This document shows, piece after piece, positions 56,856 to 64,000 of a DNA stretch of 64,000 nucleotides (position 1 is the stretch's first letter; the number at the start of each line of letters is the position of its first letter). The notes below the pieces were generated by a model. It was not told where the DNA came from. It saw only the letters and a program-made list of their open reading frames with translations, and searched no databases. The stretch is from the NCBI GenBank assembly GCA_900473805.1, contig UCMS01000003.1, positions 1 through 64,000 of the forward strand, read 5' to 3'. The position numbers and the translations under genes were made by a program. Source of the stretch: Hyphomicrobiales bacterium. Its GTDB lineage: Bacteria; Pseudomonadota; Alphaproteobacteria; Rhizobiales; Rhizobiaceae.

Positions 56856-58412
56856 TCACTTGTAGATGAAACCGACCGCGCCATGATATTGGCCAGCGGG
56901 GGCGTTGCTTTCACGGCGGCCATAGACCTTGTTCACCTTGTTCAGGAAGAAGGTCGCGCCATCCCCTTCGGGATTGAAGTTGTCGTCGGGGCGTGCAAGT
57001 GCGCCGCGGGCGACGGGTCGCACCAGATAGGGTGTCGCGATGATGACGAGTTCCGTCTCATTGCGCTGGAAGTCCTTGCTGCGGAACAGAGCCCCGAGGA
57101 CAGGAACCTTCGAGATGCCCGGCAGTCCGCTCATGGCCTGGCGGATATTGTCCTGCACCAGACCAGCGATCACGATGGAGCCGCCTGACGGCAACTCGAC
57201 AGTGGTCGATGCTTCGCGTTTGCGGATCGACATATAGGTAGAGCCGGGAATGCTCGGGGCGGTGTTGCCGGTCACCACATTGCCTTCCCAGGTCGGCTCG
57301 GAAACGTTGGTCTCGATCTTGAGGCTGATGCGGCCGGGTGCAAGCACCACCGGACGGAAGTTGAGCTCGATGCCGTAGTCAACCGTATCTGTCGTACGGC
57401 TGAGCGTGGCCTGCCCGTTGTCGTCGACGTTGATCTCTTGCGCGGCCGCAAGACGGTACTCGCCACCCACGTAAAACTTCGCCGGCTCGCCGGAAATGGC
57501 GGTGAGGCTCGGCTCGGCCAGGGTGCGCATGACACCAGCCTGTTCCATGGCGTTCACGTAGGCGCTGATGCCGACATTGCCGATCGAGCTGGAAATCTTG
57601 GCGGTGCCGGTCGGATCGATCGCATTGCCGAGGTTCGAGGGATTGGCATAGCTGATGCCGCTCGTGCCGTCGGAGATGCTGCCAGAGAAGCCGAGCTGTT
57701 TCAGCACCTGTCGGCTGACTTCAGCCACCGTAACCTTCAAGGTTACCTGGTCCTCGCCCTCGATCTGCAGCAGGTTGACGATCTGCGACTGCTGGCGCTC
57801 TTCCGCATAGATGGCGACGTCGCCGCCTTCCTGGCTGCTCGAAGCGGTCGTATTGCGGGTCGTCGCTTCACCGCCCTGGAGGAAGGCCTTGGCGAGGCTC
57901 TGTGCTCGAGCCGCGTCCTGCGGCGTCCGCACGGTGCCGGTCAGCACGATGTTGTCGGACACGATCTCGACCTTGATGTCGGATTCCGGAATGAACCGCC
58001 GCAGATTGGCCTCAAGGCCTGCAATATCGCGTTCGATCTCGATGTCGAGGCTGACAATTTCCTGGCCGTTGTCGCCGAAGATGAAGATGTTGGTCTGGCC
58101 GACGGTCTTGCCGAACAGGTAGATGCGCCGTGACGAACGGGTCACGGCATCGGCCATGCTCGGATCGGCCACCAGAATGTCGTGAGCGTCGGCCGGGAGG
58201 TCGACGACCAGGGCCTTGTTCAGACCCAGCTTGACAGTCCGACGCGTGCCCGGACCGGAATTGGTGATCCGAAGTACGCTTTCCTGAGCGGCCTGGGCGG
58301 CAGGTGTGTCGAGGATTGTCGAGCCGAAGGGCGTCGGCATGCCGGAAACGGCGATGGCCATGGCCAATCCCGCGGTCAAGGAAACACGAAGTTTGTTGGT
58401 CGAGCTTTTCAC
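56856..58412 (-). CDS. cpaC: Flp pilus secretin CpaC/RcpA
   Basis: A 518-residue outer-membrane channel subunit. A signal peptide (to about residue 40) is followed by the pilus-formation N-terminal domain (about 45-130, DILVADPSMADAVTRSS), a BON-like segment (DIKVEIVSDNIVLTGTV) and a secretin core with VPVLGALFRSKDF near the end. It starts 13 bases after cpaB. A homologous stand-alone N-domain is encoded at 60864-61271. Confidence 0.93.
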   Translation of the reverse strand: MKSSTNKLRVSLTAGLAMAIAVSGMPTPFGSTILDTPAAQAAQESVLRITNSGPGTRRTVKLGLNKALVVDLPADAHDILVADPSMADAVTRSSRRIYLFGKTVGQTNIFIFGDNGQEIVSLDIEIERDIAGLEANLRRFIPESDIKVEIVSDNIVLTGTVRTPQDAARAQSLAKAFLQGGEATTRNTTASSSQEGGDVAIYAEERQQSQIVNLLQIEGEDQVTLKVTVAEVSRQVLKQLGFSGSISDGTSGISYANPSNLGNAIDPTGTAKISSSIGNVGISAYVNAMEQAGVMRTLAEPSLTAISGEPAKFYVGGEYRLAAAQEINVDDNGQATLSRTTDTVDYGIELNFRPVVLAPGRISLKIETNVSEPTWEGNVVTGNTAPSIPGSTYMSIRKREASTTVELPSGGSIVIAGLVQDNIRQAMSGLPGISKVPVLGALFRSKDFQRNETELVIIATPYLVRPVARGALARPDDNFNPEGDGATFFLNKVNKVYGRRESNAPAGQYHGAVGFIYK

Positions 58413-58425
58413 GATGTGTCCCCAC

Positions 58426-59241
58426 TCACTTCATGGAATTGGCGGCCGGTTCGGAGGATTTCACCACCTCGCCGGACTTGATGACCTGGATCGTCGGCTG
58501 ACCGTCACCGCCGCTCAGCAGATAGTCGGCTGCACTCGTGTCTTCCTCTTGCGCGTCGGCGACCGAGCGCAGCGCGAGTGACAGACGGTCGGCCATCTGC
58601 TGCGCAACCGCCATTACCTTGGCCTGATCCGGAGTCAGCTCGAGCGTCGCGGTCGTTCCGATCACCGACCGTGAACCGTCCGCGGCCTCTTCGATCTGCT
58701 GGTCGACCGCAAGCACGCGTACGTTGGACAGGACGGTCTCAGTCAGAAAATTGTTCTCGTCACCCTTGCGGACCATGATGACGTCGACGCGGTCGTTGGG
58801 AAGGATGAAACCGCCGGCACCCGTGGCCACCGATATCTCGGTCGACACGGCGCGCTTGCCGGATGGCAAAAGCGCAGAAAGAATGCGTGAGGACGAGTCC
58901 GCGATCTTCTCGCGGCGCATCGGCTCGCCTTCGAACATCGGGAGGCGCACGACAGCGCCCTGCAATTCCGTGATCGCGTCGGCTCGTGTCGATGACGTGA
59001 TGAAGCCGTCGACCACGCTATCTGCGGGCCATGGCATCCAGCGCATGGCGCTTTCATCGAGACGCGCGCCGACAGGTAGGTTTTTCGCGGAAACAAGGAC
59101 GTCGACGGTGGGCTGCTTCTCCGCCGGGGCATTCTCCTGCACGACGATGGTCTTGTTGCCGCTCAGCTGCATGGCGAGGAGACCGGCCATACCGGCGGCC
59201 ACGACGGCGACAGCGAGTATGATGAGGCGGGCGGGTTTCAT
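58426..59241 (-). CDS. cpaB: Pilus assembly protein CpaB/RcpC
   Basis: A 271-residue periplasmic protein anchored by one N-terminal helix (about residues 5-27). A SAF domain (about 45-115, VSAKNLPVGARLDES) and the RcpC domain (GGFILPNDRVDVIMVRK) follow. A repeat of ATTAACCA lies upstream at 59305-59336. It stabilises the secretin complex in Flp systems, by family knowledge. Confidence 0.92.
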   Translation of the reverse strand: MKPARLIILAVAVVAAGMAGLLAMQLSGNKTIVVQENAPAEKQPTVDVLVSAKNLPVGARLDESAMRWMPWPADSVVDGFITSSTRADAITELQGAVVRLPMFEGEPMRREKIADSSSRILSALLPSGKRAVSTEISVATGAGGFILPNDRVDVIMVRKGDENNFLTETVLSNVRVLAVDQQIEEAADGSRSVIGTTATLELTPDQAKVMAVAQQMADRLSLALRSVADAQEEDTSAADYLLSGGDGQPTIQVIKSGEVVKSSEPAANSMK

Positions 59242-59304
59242 GATCGATCCTCGAACGACGCAATAGGTTCTGCGCCAAAGAATGATCAGGAATTGGTGTA
59301 CTTA

Positions 59305-59336
59305 TGGTTAATAAGCCGCTTACATTTGTGGTTAAT
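59305..59336 (-). promoter_or_regulatory. Two ATTAACCA repeats upstream of cpaB
   Basis: Read on the minus strand, ATTAACCA occurs twice, 24 bases apart; the copy nearer cpaB extends to TTAACCAT. This resembles the TTAACCAT half-site described for the alphaproteobacterial cell-cycle regulator CtrA, which controls pilus genes in Caulobacter. It lies in the 112-base gap between cpaA and cpaB. Confidence 0.35.
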
Positions 59337-59353
59337 GCAAGGTTTCTACTGGC

Positions 59354-59863
59354 TCAATGACTTGCGATGACTGAAATCATCAGGGGCGATTGCGGATAGG
59401 CCATAAGCCCCGCGGCGCCAATCGCAATCGCATAGGGGATCTTGTTCGCGACCATCAACGTCTTGGGTAACTTGACGCCCAGCGTTGCAAACTTCGCCCA
59501 GTTGGCTCGCACAAGCATCACCATGATTGTCAAAACGCCGCCTAAGTATCCGGTATAGGCGAGGAACTCGAAAAGGGAATGGTTGAAGCCGAACCAGATG
59601 GCGGCGGCGGACAGAAGCTTCGCGTCTCCTCCGCCCATGACGTTCAAGGCGAACAACCCGAAGCAGGCCGCAAATACGAGGCCGGCGGCAGCGACATGCC
59701 AGCCGAATTCTCCCAGGGTGAGGCCGCTGAACGGCGCAACAAGAAAAAAGGCTGAAAGGAGAATGACCGGAATTCGGTTGGGTATGGTCATCTCCAGGAA
59801 ATCCGTCAGCGCTGCCATAACAAAGCAGATAGGCGGTATCACGAAGATGATGGCTGCATACAT
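59354..59863 (-). CDS. cpaA: Prepilin peptidase CpaA/TadV
   Basis: A 169-residue inner-membrane aspartic peptidase (A24 family) that cleaves the Flp pilin leader. The two catalytic aspartates are in ALTDFLEMTIPNR and in the MGGGDAKLL motif. About six helices make up the rest. It lacks the methylase domain of longer PilD proteins, as usual for Flp systems. It is preceded by a hairpin that follows the pilin genes. Confidence 0.93.
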   Translation of the reverse strand: MYAAIIFVIPPICFVMAALTDFLEMTIPNRIPVILLSAFFLVAPFSGLTLGEFGWHVAAAGLVFAACFGLFALNVMGGGDAKLLSAAAIWFGFNHSLFEFLAYTGYLGGVLTIMVMLVRANWAKFATLGVKLPKTLMVANKIPYAIAIGAAGLMAYPQSPLMISVIASH

Positions 59864-59950
59864 GGCTGATATCCTTGACCCACTCTCATGTTACGGCAAA
59901 GAGGTGAAGAATTGGCAAAGCTGACGCCGGATCTGCGGTCCCGAAACGAC

Positions 59951-59979
59951 AAAGCCGCCTCGCTCCGCGAGACGGCTTT
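59951..59979 (-). terminator. Terminator downstream of the pilin genes
   Basis: AAAGCCGCCTCGC and GCGAGACGGCTTT pair along 13 positions with one mismatch and a three-base loop. The minus-strand stem ends in GGCTTTGTCG after the second pilin gene and before cpaA. It would keep pilin mRNA far above the assembly-gene mRNA. Confidence 0.7.
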
Positions 59980-60001
59980 GTCGATTTCCGTTAACCAGGT
60001 C

Positions 60002-60175
60002 TTAGCCCGCGTAGTTGAGCTTCTTGGACAGGTTGTCGAACTGAGTATTCAGAGCGTTGCCGAGGGTCGTTGCACCCGTGATCAGCGCGACCGAAATAAG
60101 TGCTGCAATCAGGCCATACTCAATAGCAGTAGCGCCCGAATCATCTTTGATGAAACGTTCAATCATGGATTTCAT
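60002..60175 (-). CDS. Flp/Fap-type pilin (second copy)
   Basis: A 57-residue prepilin beginning MKSMIERFIKDDSG, then the processed start ATAIEYGLIAALISVAL with the conserved glutamate at position +5. Cleavage is expected after the glycine at residue 14. The rest is a single hydrophobic helix and a short polar end KKLNYAG. GGAGAGAC stands before the ATG. It differs from the upstream pilin mainly at both ends, so it is a tandem duplicate. Confidence 0.93.
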   Translation of the reverse strand: MKSMIERFIKDDSGATAIEYGLIAALISVALITGATTLGNALNTQFDNLSKKLNYAG

Positions 60176-60228
60176 GTGTCTCTCCAGAACATTACGCTAC
60201 CCATCAGACGCCGGGCGCGTCCGTAGGC

Positions 60229-60399
60229 TCACTTGTAGTTGAGCTTGCCCGAAAGGTTGGTGAACTGCGTGTTCAGAGCGTTGCCGAGGGTCGTCGCGCC
60301 GGTGATGAGGGCGACAGAAATCAGGGCGGCGATGAGGCCGTATTCGATAGCGGTTGCGCCGGACTCGTCCTTGACGAAACGTGCGAAAAGCTTGGTCAT
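60229..60399 (-). CDS. Flp/Fap-type pilin (first copy)
   Basis: A 56-residue prepilin starting MTKLFARFVKDESG and then ATAIEYGLIAALISVAL with Glu at +5 after cleavage. AGGAGAATAAC precedes the ATG at 60399. It is first in the pilus cluster and equals CtpA/PilA by position. The mature core is nearly the same as in the downstream copy, and the ends differ. Confidence 0.94.
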   Translation of the reverse strand: MTKLFARFVKDESGATAIEYGLIAALISVALITGATTLGNALNTQFTNLSGKLNYK

Positions 60400-60863
60400 G
60401 TTATTCTCCTACTCCGCGAGGTTGATCAGCACTGCCGGCAACTGTTTCCGTTGCTCGGATGTCCTCAACCTAAATCGACCCCCTTGCTATCGACTTAAGA
60501 AAGAAGGTTACCGCTCCGTGAACCGGTCTTTGCGAGAACTGTGGTAAACAAAGAACCCTTGCATTCAGTCAAATGCGCGCAACGGTCGCGTGCCCGAAGG
60601 CAAATGGCCCGTATTCCGGGCTTTCGTGGCAAGTCCATGCTGCCTGATGACAATCGGTATCCCGAGTACGGAAATCCGGTTTGAGACACGATCATGCCCG
60701 TGAGACATCCTGCCTGTGTCGGAGTGGTACAGGCCTTAGTCAGAGGGCTGGCGGTGAGGTGAGACGCTCGGTGGCGAAAATACCGACCTGAAGGCTTAAC
60801 GCTTCATTCACCAAGCGGCTCCATACTCATCGCCTGAGCCCTCTCACGCGCGGATTATCAGGC
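60400..60863. other. Divergent promoter region of the pilus genes
   Basis: No gene is apparent in these 464 bases. They should contain the pilin promoter (minus strand) and the promoter of the gene at 60864. A near-match to the CtrA pattern, TTAA-N7-TTCA (within GCTTAACGCTTCATTCACC), lies about 60 bases before that gene. The mid-part holds no repeat that I can see. Confidence 0.45.
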
Positions 60864-61271
60864 ATGTCCAACTTCGACCGTCGTTTCACAGCTCTTGCTG
60901 CGGTTCTCGCCTTGGTGACGGTTATGGTGGTGTCCGCGCCGGCTGCCGCAGCCGATGACATTCTTCGCGTCTATATGAACAGCGCCCGCATTCTAAAGCT
61001 CGACCGTCCGGTCAGCAAAGTCATTGTTGGCAACTCGGAAGTGGCAGATGCCACGGTGGCGGATGCAAAGACGATCGTCCTGACCGGGCGCGCCTATGGC
61101 ACCACGAATCTCGTTCTGCTCGATGCAGATGGAAATGCGATCGTCGACGAGCGCGTACTTGTCTCGATCGATGAATCCAACACCGTGCGCGTCTATAAAG
61201 CGACGGACCGCACTGTGCTGTCATGCACGCCCAACTGTGAACAGCACGCCCAGACCGGCCCGACACAATAG
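60864..61271 (+). CDS. Stand-alone pilus-formation N-terminal-domain protein
   Basis: A 135-residue exported protein. A signal peptide (to about residue 30, ending PAAAA-DD) is followed by one domain, ILRVYMNSARILKLDRPVSKVIVG...ADATVADAKTIVLTGRAYGTTNLVLLD. This matches the N-terminal domain of the CpaC secretin encoded nearby but lacks the channel part. Two cysteines lie near the end (SCTPNCEQ). It may cap or stabilise the secretin ring or anchor pseudopilins. It starts a plus-strand operon with two TadE-like genes. Confidence 0.85.
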   Translation: MSNFDRRFTALAAVLALVTVMVVSAPAAAADDILRVYMNSARILKLDRPVSKVIVGNSEVADATVADAKTIVLTGRAYGTTNLVLLDADGNAIVDERVLVSIDESNTVRVYKATDRTVLSCTPNCEQHAQTGPTQ

Positions 61272-61379
61272 TCACGCTGCATTTCGGTTTCTGAAACTGA
61301 AACAAGTGTAAAGAGTTCGGAAACGGAAAATCAATACTTGCAGCTTAGCTTCACTCCGACATCTGGAGCGGGTGGGGCT

Positions 61380-62015
61380 ATGAGCGGCCGAGAAAACGAT
61401 CAGCATTGCGCAAGATCATCCAGGATTCGGGTAGGCCGCCTTTGGAAGCGGTTGGCACGTTCGCGCGACGGCGCTGCGGCAATCGAGTTCGCAATCCTGT
61501 CGATCCCCTACTTCATCATCATCTTTGCCATCATAGAGACCTTCATCGCATTTGCGGCCGAGCAACTCGTGACGAATGCGGTCAATACCCTCGGACGCGA
61601 GATCCGTACGGGGCAGATTACCTATGGGCTGAATCGCTCGACGGATAAGACCAAGGAGCAGTTCAGACAGCGCTTCTGTGACGAGATCAGCATTCTCATC
61701 AAGTGCTCGGCGACGGAAGTTGCAACAGCTGCCAAGCTTTACATCGATGCCCGGACATTCTCGACCTTCGCGGCGATCCCGACGACGATCCCGCGCATGA
61801 GCAGCGCCACGTATTCCGACATCAATCCGGCGACATTCGCCTTTACGCCCGGCGGCCCCGATACGATCAACATGCTGCGCGCCTATTACCGCTGGCAGGT
61901 GATCACGGACCTCGTTCGCCCCTACATCACGACCATTCGGCCGTCGGACGGCTCGATGCCCAGCGATTTCCTGATCGTGGCGACGACCGCATTCAAGAAC
62001 GAGAAATATCCATGA
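61380..62015 (+). CDS. TadE-like pseudopilin
   Basis: A 211-residue protein with the TadE signature RSRDGAAAIEFAILSIPYFIIIFAII (about residues 30-56, shown here as the region) and a periplasmic domain of about 150 residues. Such minor pilins are cleaved by the prepilin peptidase and aid Flp pilus assembly. I prefer the ATG at 61380, with a GGTGGGG sequence upstream, over a TTG at 61338. Its stop overlaps the next start (ATGA). Confidence 0.85.
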   Translation: MSGRENDQHCARSSRIRVGRLWKRLARSRDGAAAIEFAILSIPYFIIIFAIIETFIAFAAEQLVTNAVNTLGREIRTGQITYGLNRSTDKTKEQFRQRFCDEISILIKCSATEVATAAKLYIDARTFSTFAAIPTTIPRMSSATYSDINPATFAFTPGGPDTINMLRAYYRWQVITDLVRPYITTIRPSDGSMPSDFLIVATTAFKNEKYP

Positions 62016-62629
62016 TGAGGAAGCTTCTCGAAAGCGCGACAAACGCGACTGCAGGGCCGGTTCGGCGACACAGGGGCTTGTTCATTCGCTTGGGAGCGAT
62101 CCTGCGCGACCGGCAGGGCGTCGGCGGTGTGGAGTTTGCCCTCGTCGCACCGATGCTTCTGGTCCTTTACCTGATGGCGTTCGAGCTCACCATGGGCTTC
62201 AGCGCAGCCAAGAAAGCCTCGCTGGCCAGCAATGCCGTTGCCGATATCGTTGCGCGGGAAGAGAAGGTCACGAAGGCATTTCTCGGCACCATGCCCGACG
62301 TGGCCAAGGCGATTTTTGTGCCTTATCCGCCGTCCAATCTTCTAATCAAGGTCACCGCGATCAAGATCGACAGTGCGAAGGCGGCCAAGGTTGCCTGGTC
62401 CTGGTCTTCGACCGGTGTCGCACCCTATGGCGTGGGCACTCAGGCGCCGGTCCCTGCGGATCTCTTGATTGCGGACACGTTCCTGATCCGTAGCGAACTC
62501 AGCGTTTCCCATGAGTTGATGACCTATCTGCCCGGTCTGGTCAGCGGCGGCACGAAGAGCCTGACCCTCTATCGCGAGTTCTATTACCGCCAGCGGCTGG
62601 GTGCGCAGATCACCTGCAACGACTGCTGA
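62012..62629 (+). CDS. Second TadE-like pseudopilin
   Basis: A 205-residue protein with the core RDRQGVGGVEFALVAPMLLVLYLMAFE (region about 33-60) and a periplasmic part ending in two cysteines (TCNDC). The ATG at 62012 overlaps the previous stop, and a second ATG follows at once. It is paralogous to its neighbour only in the N-terminal helix. Together with the preceding gene it probably forms a pseudopilin pair. Confidence 0.85.
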   Translation: MMRKLLESATNATAGPVRRHRGLFIRLGAILRDRQGVGGVEFALVAPMLLVLYLMAFELTMGFSAAKKASLASNAVADIVAREEKVTKAFLGTMPDVAKAIFVPYPPSNLLIKVTAIKIDSAKAAKVAWSWSSTGVAPYGVGTQAPVPADLLIADTFLIRSELSVSHELMTYLPGLVSGGTKSLTLYREFYYRQRLGAQITCNDC

Positions 62630-62720
62630 CTGCACCCTATTTGCCAAGCCCGAGCTCAGCAGTTATTGATGCGGGCAGACGCCGTCCGTCGTTTCGTTCT
62701 GGACCGGCCTTGGATACAGC

Positions 62721-63941
62721 ATGGCACGCGCATTTCTCTTTGTTCTCGATTCCTTTGGCATCGGCGGTGCGCCAGATGCACTCGGTTACGGCGATGACGG
62801 GTCCGATACCCTTGGTCATATCGCTGAATTCTGTGCGGCGGGCGCGGGAGATCGCAAGGGGTTGCGGCAAGGTCCGCTGGTGCTGCCCAACATGTCCGCC
62901 CTTGGTCTGCTGACAGCGGCAAAACTCGCCACAGGTCGGGTTCCAGTCGGCATGCCCGTGCCCGAACGTGTCTTCGGGCTGCACGGGGCGGCAAGTGAAG
63001 TGTCGCATGGCAAGGATACGCCGTCTGGCCATTGGGAAATCGCCGGGACCCCCGTCATGTTCGACTGGGGCTATTTCCCCGAAGGCGAGGAAGCTTTCCC
63101 GGCGGATCTTGTGGAAGCTATCTGCCGGGAAGCCAGCCTGCCCGGCATCCTCGGCAATTGTCATGCCTCTGGCACAGACGTGATCGCTCGCTTCGGCGAG
63201 GAACACATCCGGACGGGCAAGCCCATCTGTTATACCTCCAGCGATTCCGTCTTCCAGATCGCCGCGCATGAAACCCATTTTGGTCTTGAGCGTCTGCTCT
63301 CGCTCTGTCAGACCGTCCGCAAACTGCTCGACCCGTTGAACATCGGCAGGGTGATTGCGCGTCCTTTCATCGGCGAGACGCCACAGAGCTTCGAACGCAC
63401 CGGCAATCGCCGCGACTACTCCGTCGTGCCGCCGGAGCCGACGCTGCTCGATCGCCTCGTCGACGACGGCCGGAAAGTGCATGCTGTGGGCAAGATCGCC
63501 GACATTTTCGCTCATCAGGGAATTACCCGCATGATCAAGGCGAATGGCAATGCAGCCCTGATGGATGCGACCCTCAAGACGATCGATGAAGCGGCCGATG
63601 GCGATCTCGTCTTCACCAATTTCGTCGATTTTGACATGTTGTATGGCCACCGTCGCGACGTCCCCGGTTACGCAGCCGCGCTCGAAGCCTTCGACCGGCG
63701 TCTGCCGGAGGTCCATCGCAGACTGAAGCCCGGAGACATGGTCCTCATGACCGCGGATCACGGTTGCGATCCGACTTGGCGCGGCACCGACCACACGCGC
63801 GAGCGTGTTCCGATCATGTGTTTCGGGCCAGGCATCCGCTCGCGCAATGTCGGACTGCGCACGACCTATGCCGATATCGGCGAAACCATTGCGGCGCATC
63901 TCGGCATCGCGCCGGGCCGCCACGGACGGAGCTTCCTGTGA
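62721..63941 (+). CDS. deoB: Phosphopentomutase
   Basis: A 406-residue manganese enzyme of the alkaline-phosphatase superfamily interconverting ribose 1- and 5-phosphates in nucleoside salvage. The metal-ligand start [16 protein letters not shown] is intact. Later ligands lie in [17 protein letters not shown] and [20 protein letters not shown]. Its TGA overlaps the GTG of the next gene, adenosine deaminase, a common nucleoside-salvage pair in rhizobia. Confidence 0.96.
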   Translation: MARAFLFVLDSFGIGGAPDALGYGDDGSDTLGHIAEFCAAGAGDRKGLRQGPLVLPNMSALGLLTAAKLATGRVPVGMPVPERVFGLHGAASEVSHGKDTPSGHWEIAGTPVMFDWGYFPEGEEAFPADLVEAICREASLPGILGNCHASGTDVIARFGEEHIRTGKPICYTSSDSVFQIAAHETHFGLERLLSLCQTVRKLLDPLNIGRVIARPFIGETPQSFERTGNRRDYSVVPPEPTLLDRLVDDGRKVHAVGKIADIFAHQGITRMIKANGNAALMDATLKTIDEAADGDLVFTNFVDFDMLYGHRRDVPGYAAALEAFDRRLPEVHRRLKPGDMVLMTADHGCDPTWRGTDHTRERVPIMCFGPGIRSRNVGLRTTYADIGETIAAHLGIAPGRHGRSFL

Positions 63942-64000
63942 CGACACAGCTGAAAAAAGCCGAACTGCACTGTCATCTCGAAGGCGCGGCGCCCCCGGCA
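63938..64000 (+). CDS. add: Adenosine deaminase, N-terminal fragment cut by the window edge
   Basis: The GTG at 63938 overlaps the deoB stop and opens a frame to the window end. Translation reads [20 protein letters not shown], and the HCH-L-E-G zinc motif is the start of adenosine deaminases. Only 21 codons are visible. Confidence 0.8.
   Translation, partial: MTTQLKKAELHCHLEGAAPPA

Noticed and set aside
62637-63947. 436-codon minus-strand frame opposite deoB
   Set aside because: deoB carries intact metal-binding motifs on the plus strand; the opposite frame has none.

Overview
The window looks like a chromosomal segment of a Rhizobiaceae alphaproteobacterium (Rhizobium, Agrobacterium or a close relative). 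The evidence is the high GC content, a rhamnose locus in the order known from Rhizobium leguminosarum (rhaR-S-T-P-Q-U-K divergent from rhaD-I), a Ctp-type Flp pilus cluster as in Agrobacterium, and alphaproteobacterial housekeeping genes. Function calls rest on recognised motifs and gene order only; no database search was run.

Layout. (1) 1-7.2 kb: a GNAT acetyltransferase, then an AdeRS/BaeSR-like two-component system divergent from an RND adaptor and pump. Tandem 11-bp repeats of TGTGGAGG/CCTCCACA precede both the acetyltransferase and the pump operon, which suggests one regulator controls both. (2) 7.3-7.7 kb: a decay scar with the tail of a LacI-type regulator and the head of a glycerate 2-kinase. 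(3) 7.7-14.2 kb: a LysR regulator divergent from an alpha/beta-hydrolase-like gene (nucleophile serine replaced by Glu), then a second RND adaptor and pump. Neither pump has an outer-membrane channel gene here. (4) 14.4-25.4 kb: the L-rhamnose uptake and catabolism locus. A 19-bp inverted repeat sits in the divergent promoter and hairpins lie between operon genes. (5) 25.5-34.2 kb: one 2902-residue cysteine-free RTX/adhesin gene with no type I secretion genes nearby. (6) 34.8-40.8 kb: housekeeping genes on the minus strand (mepA; mgsA-glk; an MsbA-like exporter; dapB; gpmA).

(7) 41-47.7 kb: a Yej-type oligopeptide ABC importer. A VapBC-like antitoxin/PIN-toxin pair is inserted between yejE and yejF with overlapping start and stop codons. 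(8) 47.7-51.3 kb: a hydroxyacid dehydrogenase, a small membrane protein, pncB, a CoxG-like protein and a 53-residue hypothetical protein. (9) 51.3-62.6 kb: the tad/cpa pilus cluster (two Flp pilins too short for usual ORF cut-offs, cpaA-B-C-D-E-F, tadB, tadC). Divergent from it are a detached secretin N-domain protein and two TadE-like pseudopilins. (10) 62.7-64 kb: deoB overlapping the start of add (cut by the window edge).

The regions with the most unexplained content are the duplicated AdeR-type promoters, the toxin-antitoxin insertion in the yej operon, the giant adhesin, the hydrolase lacking its catalytic serine, and the pseudogene scar between the two efflux loci.
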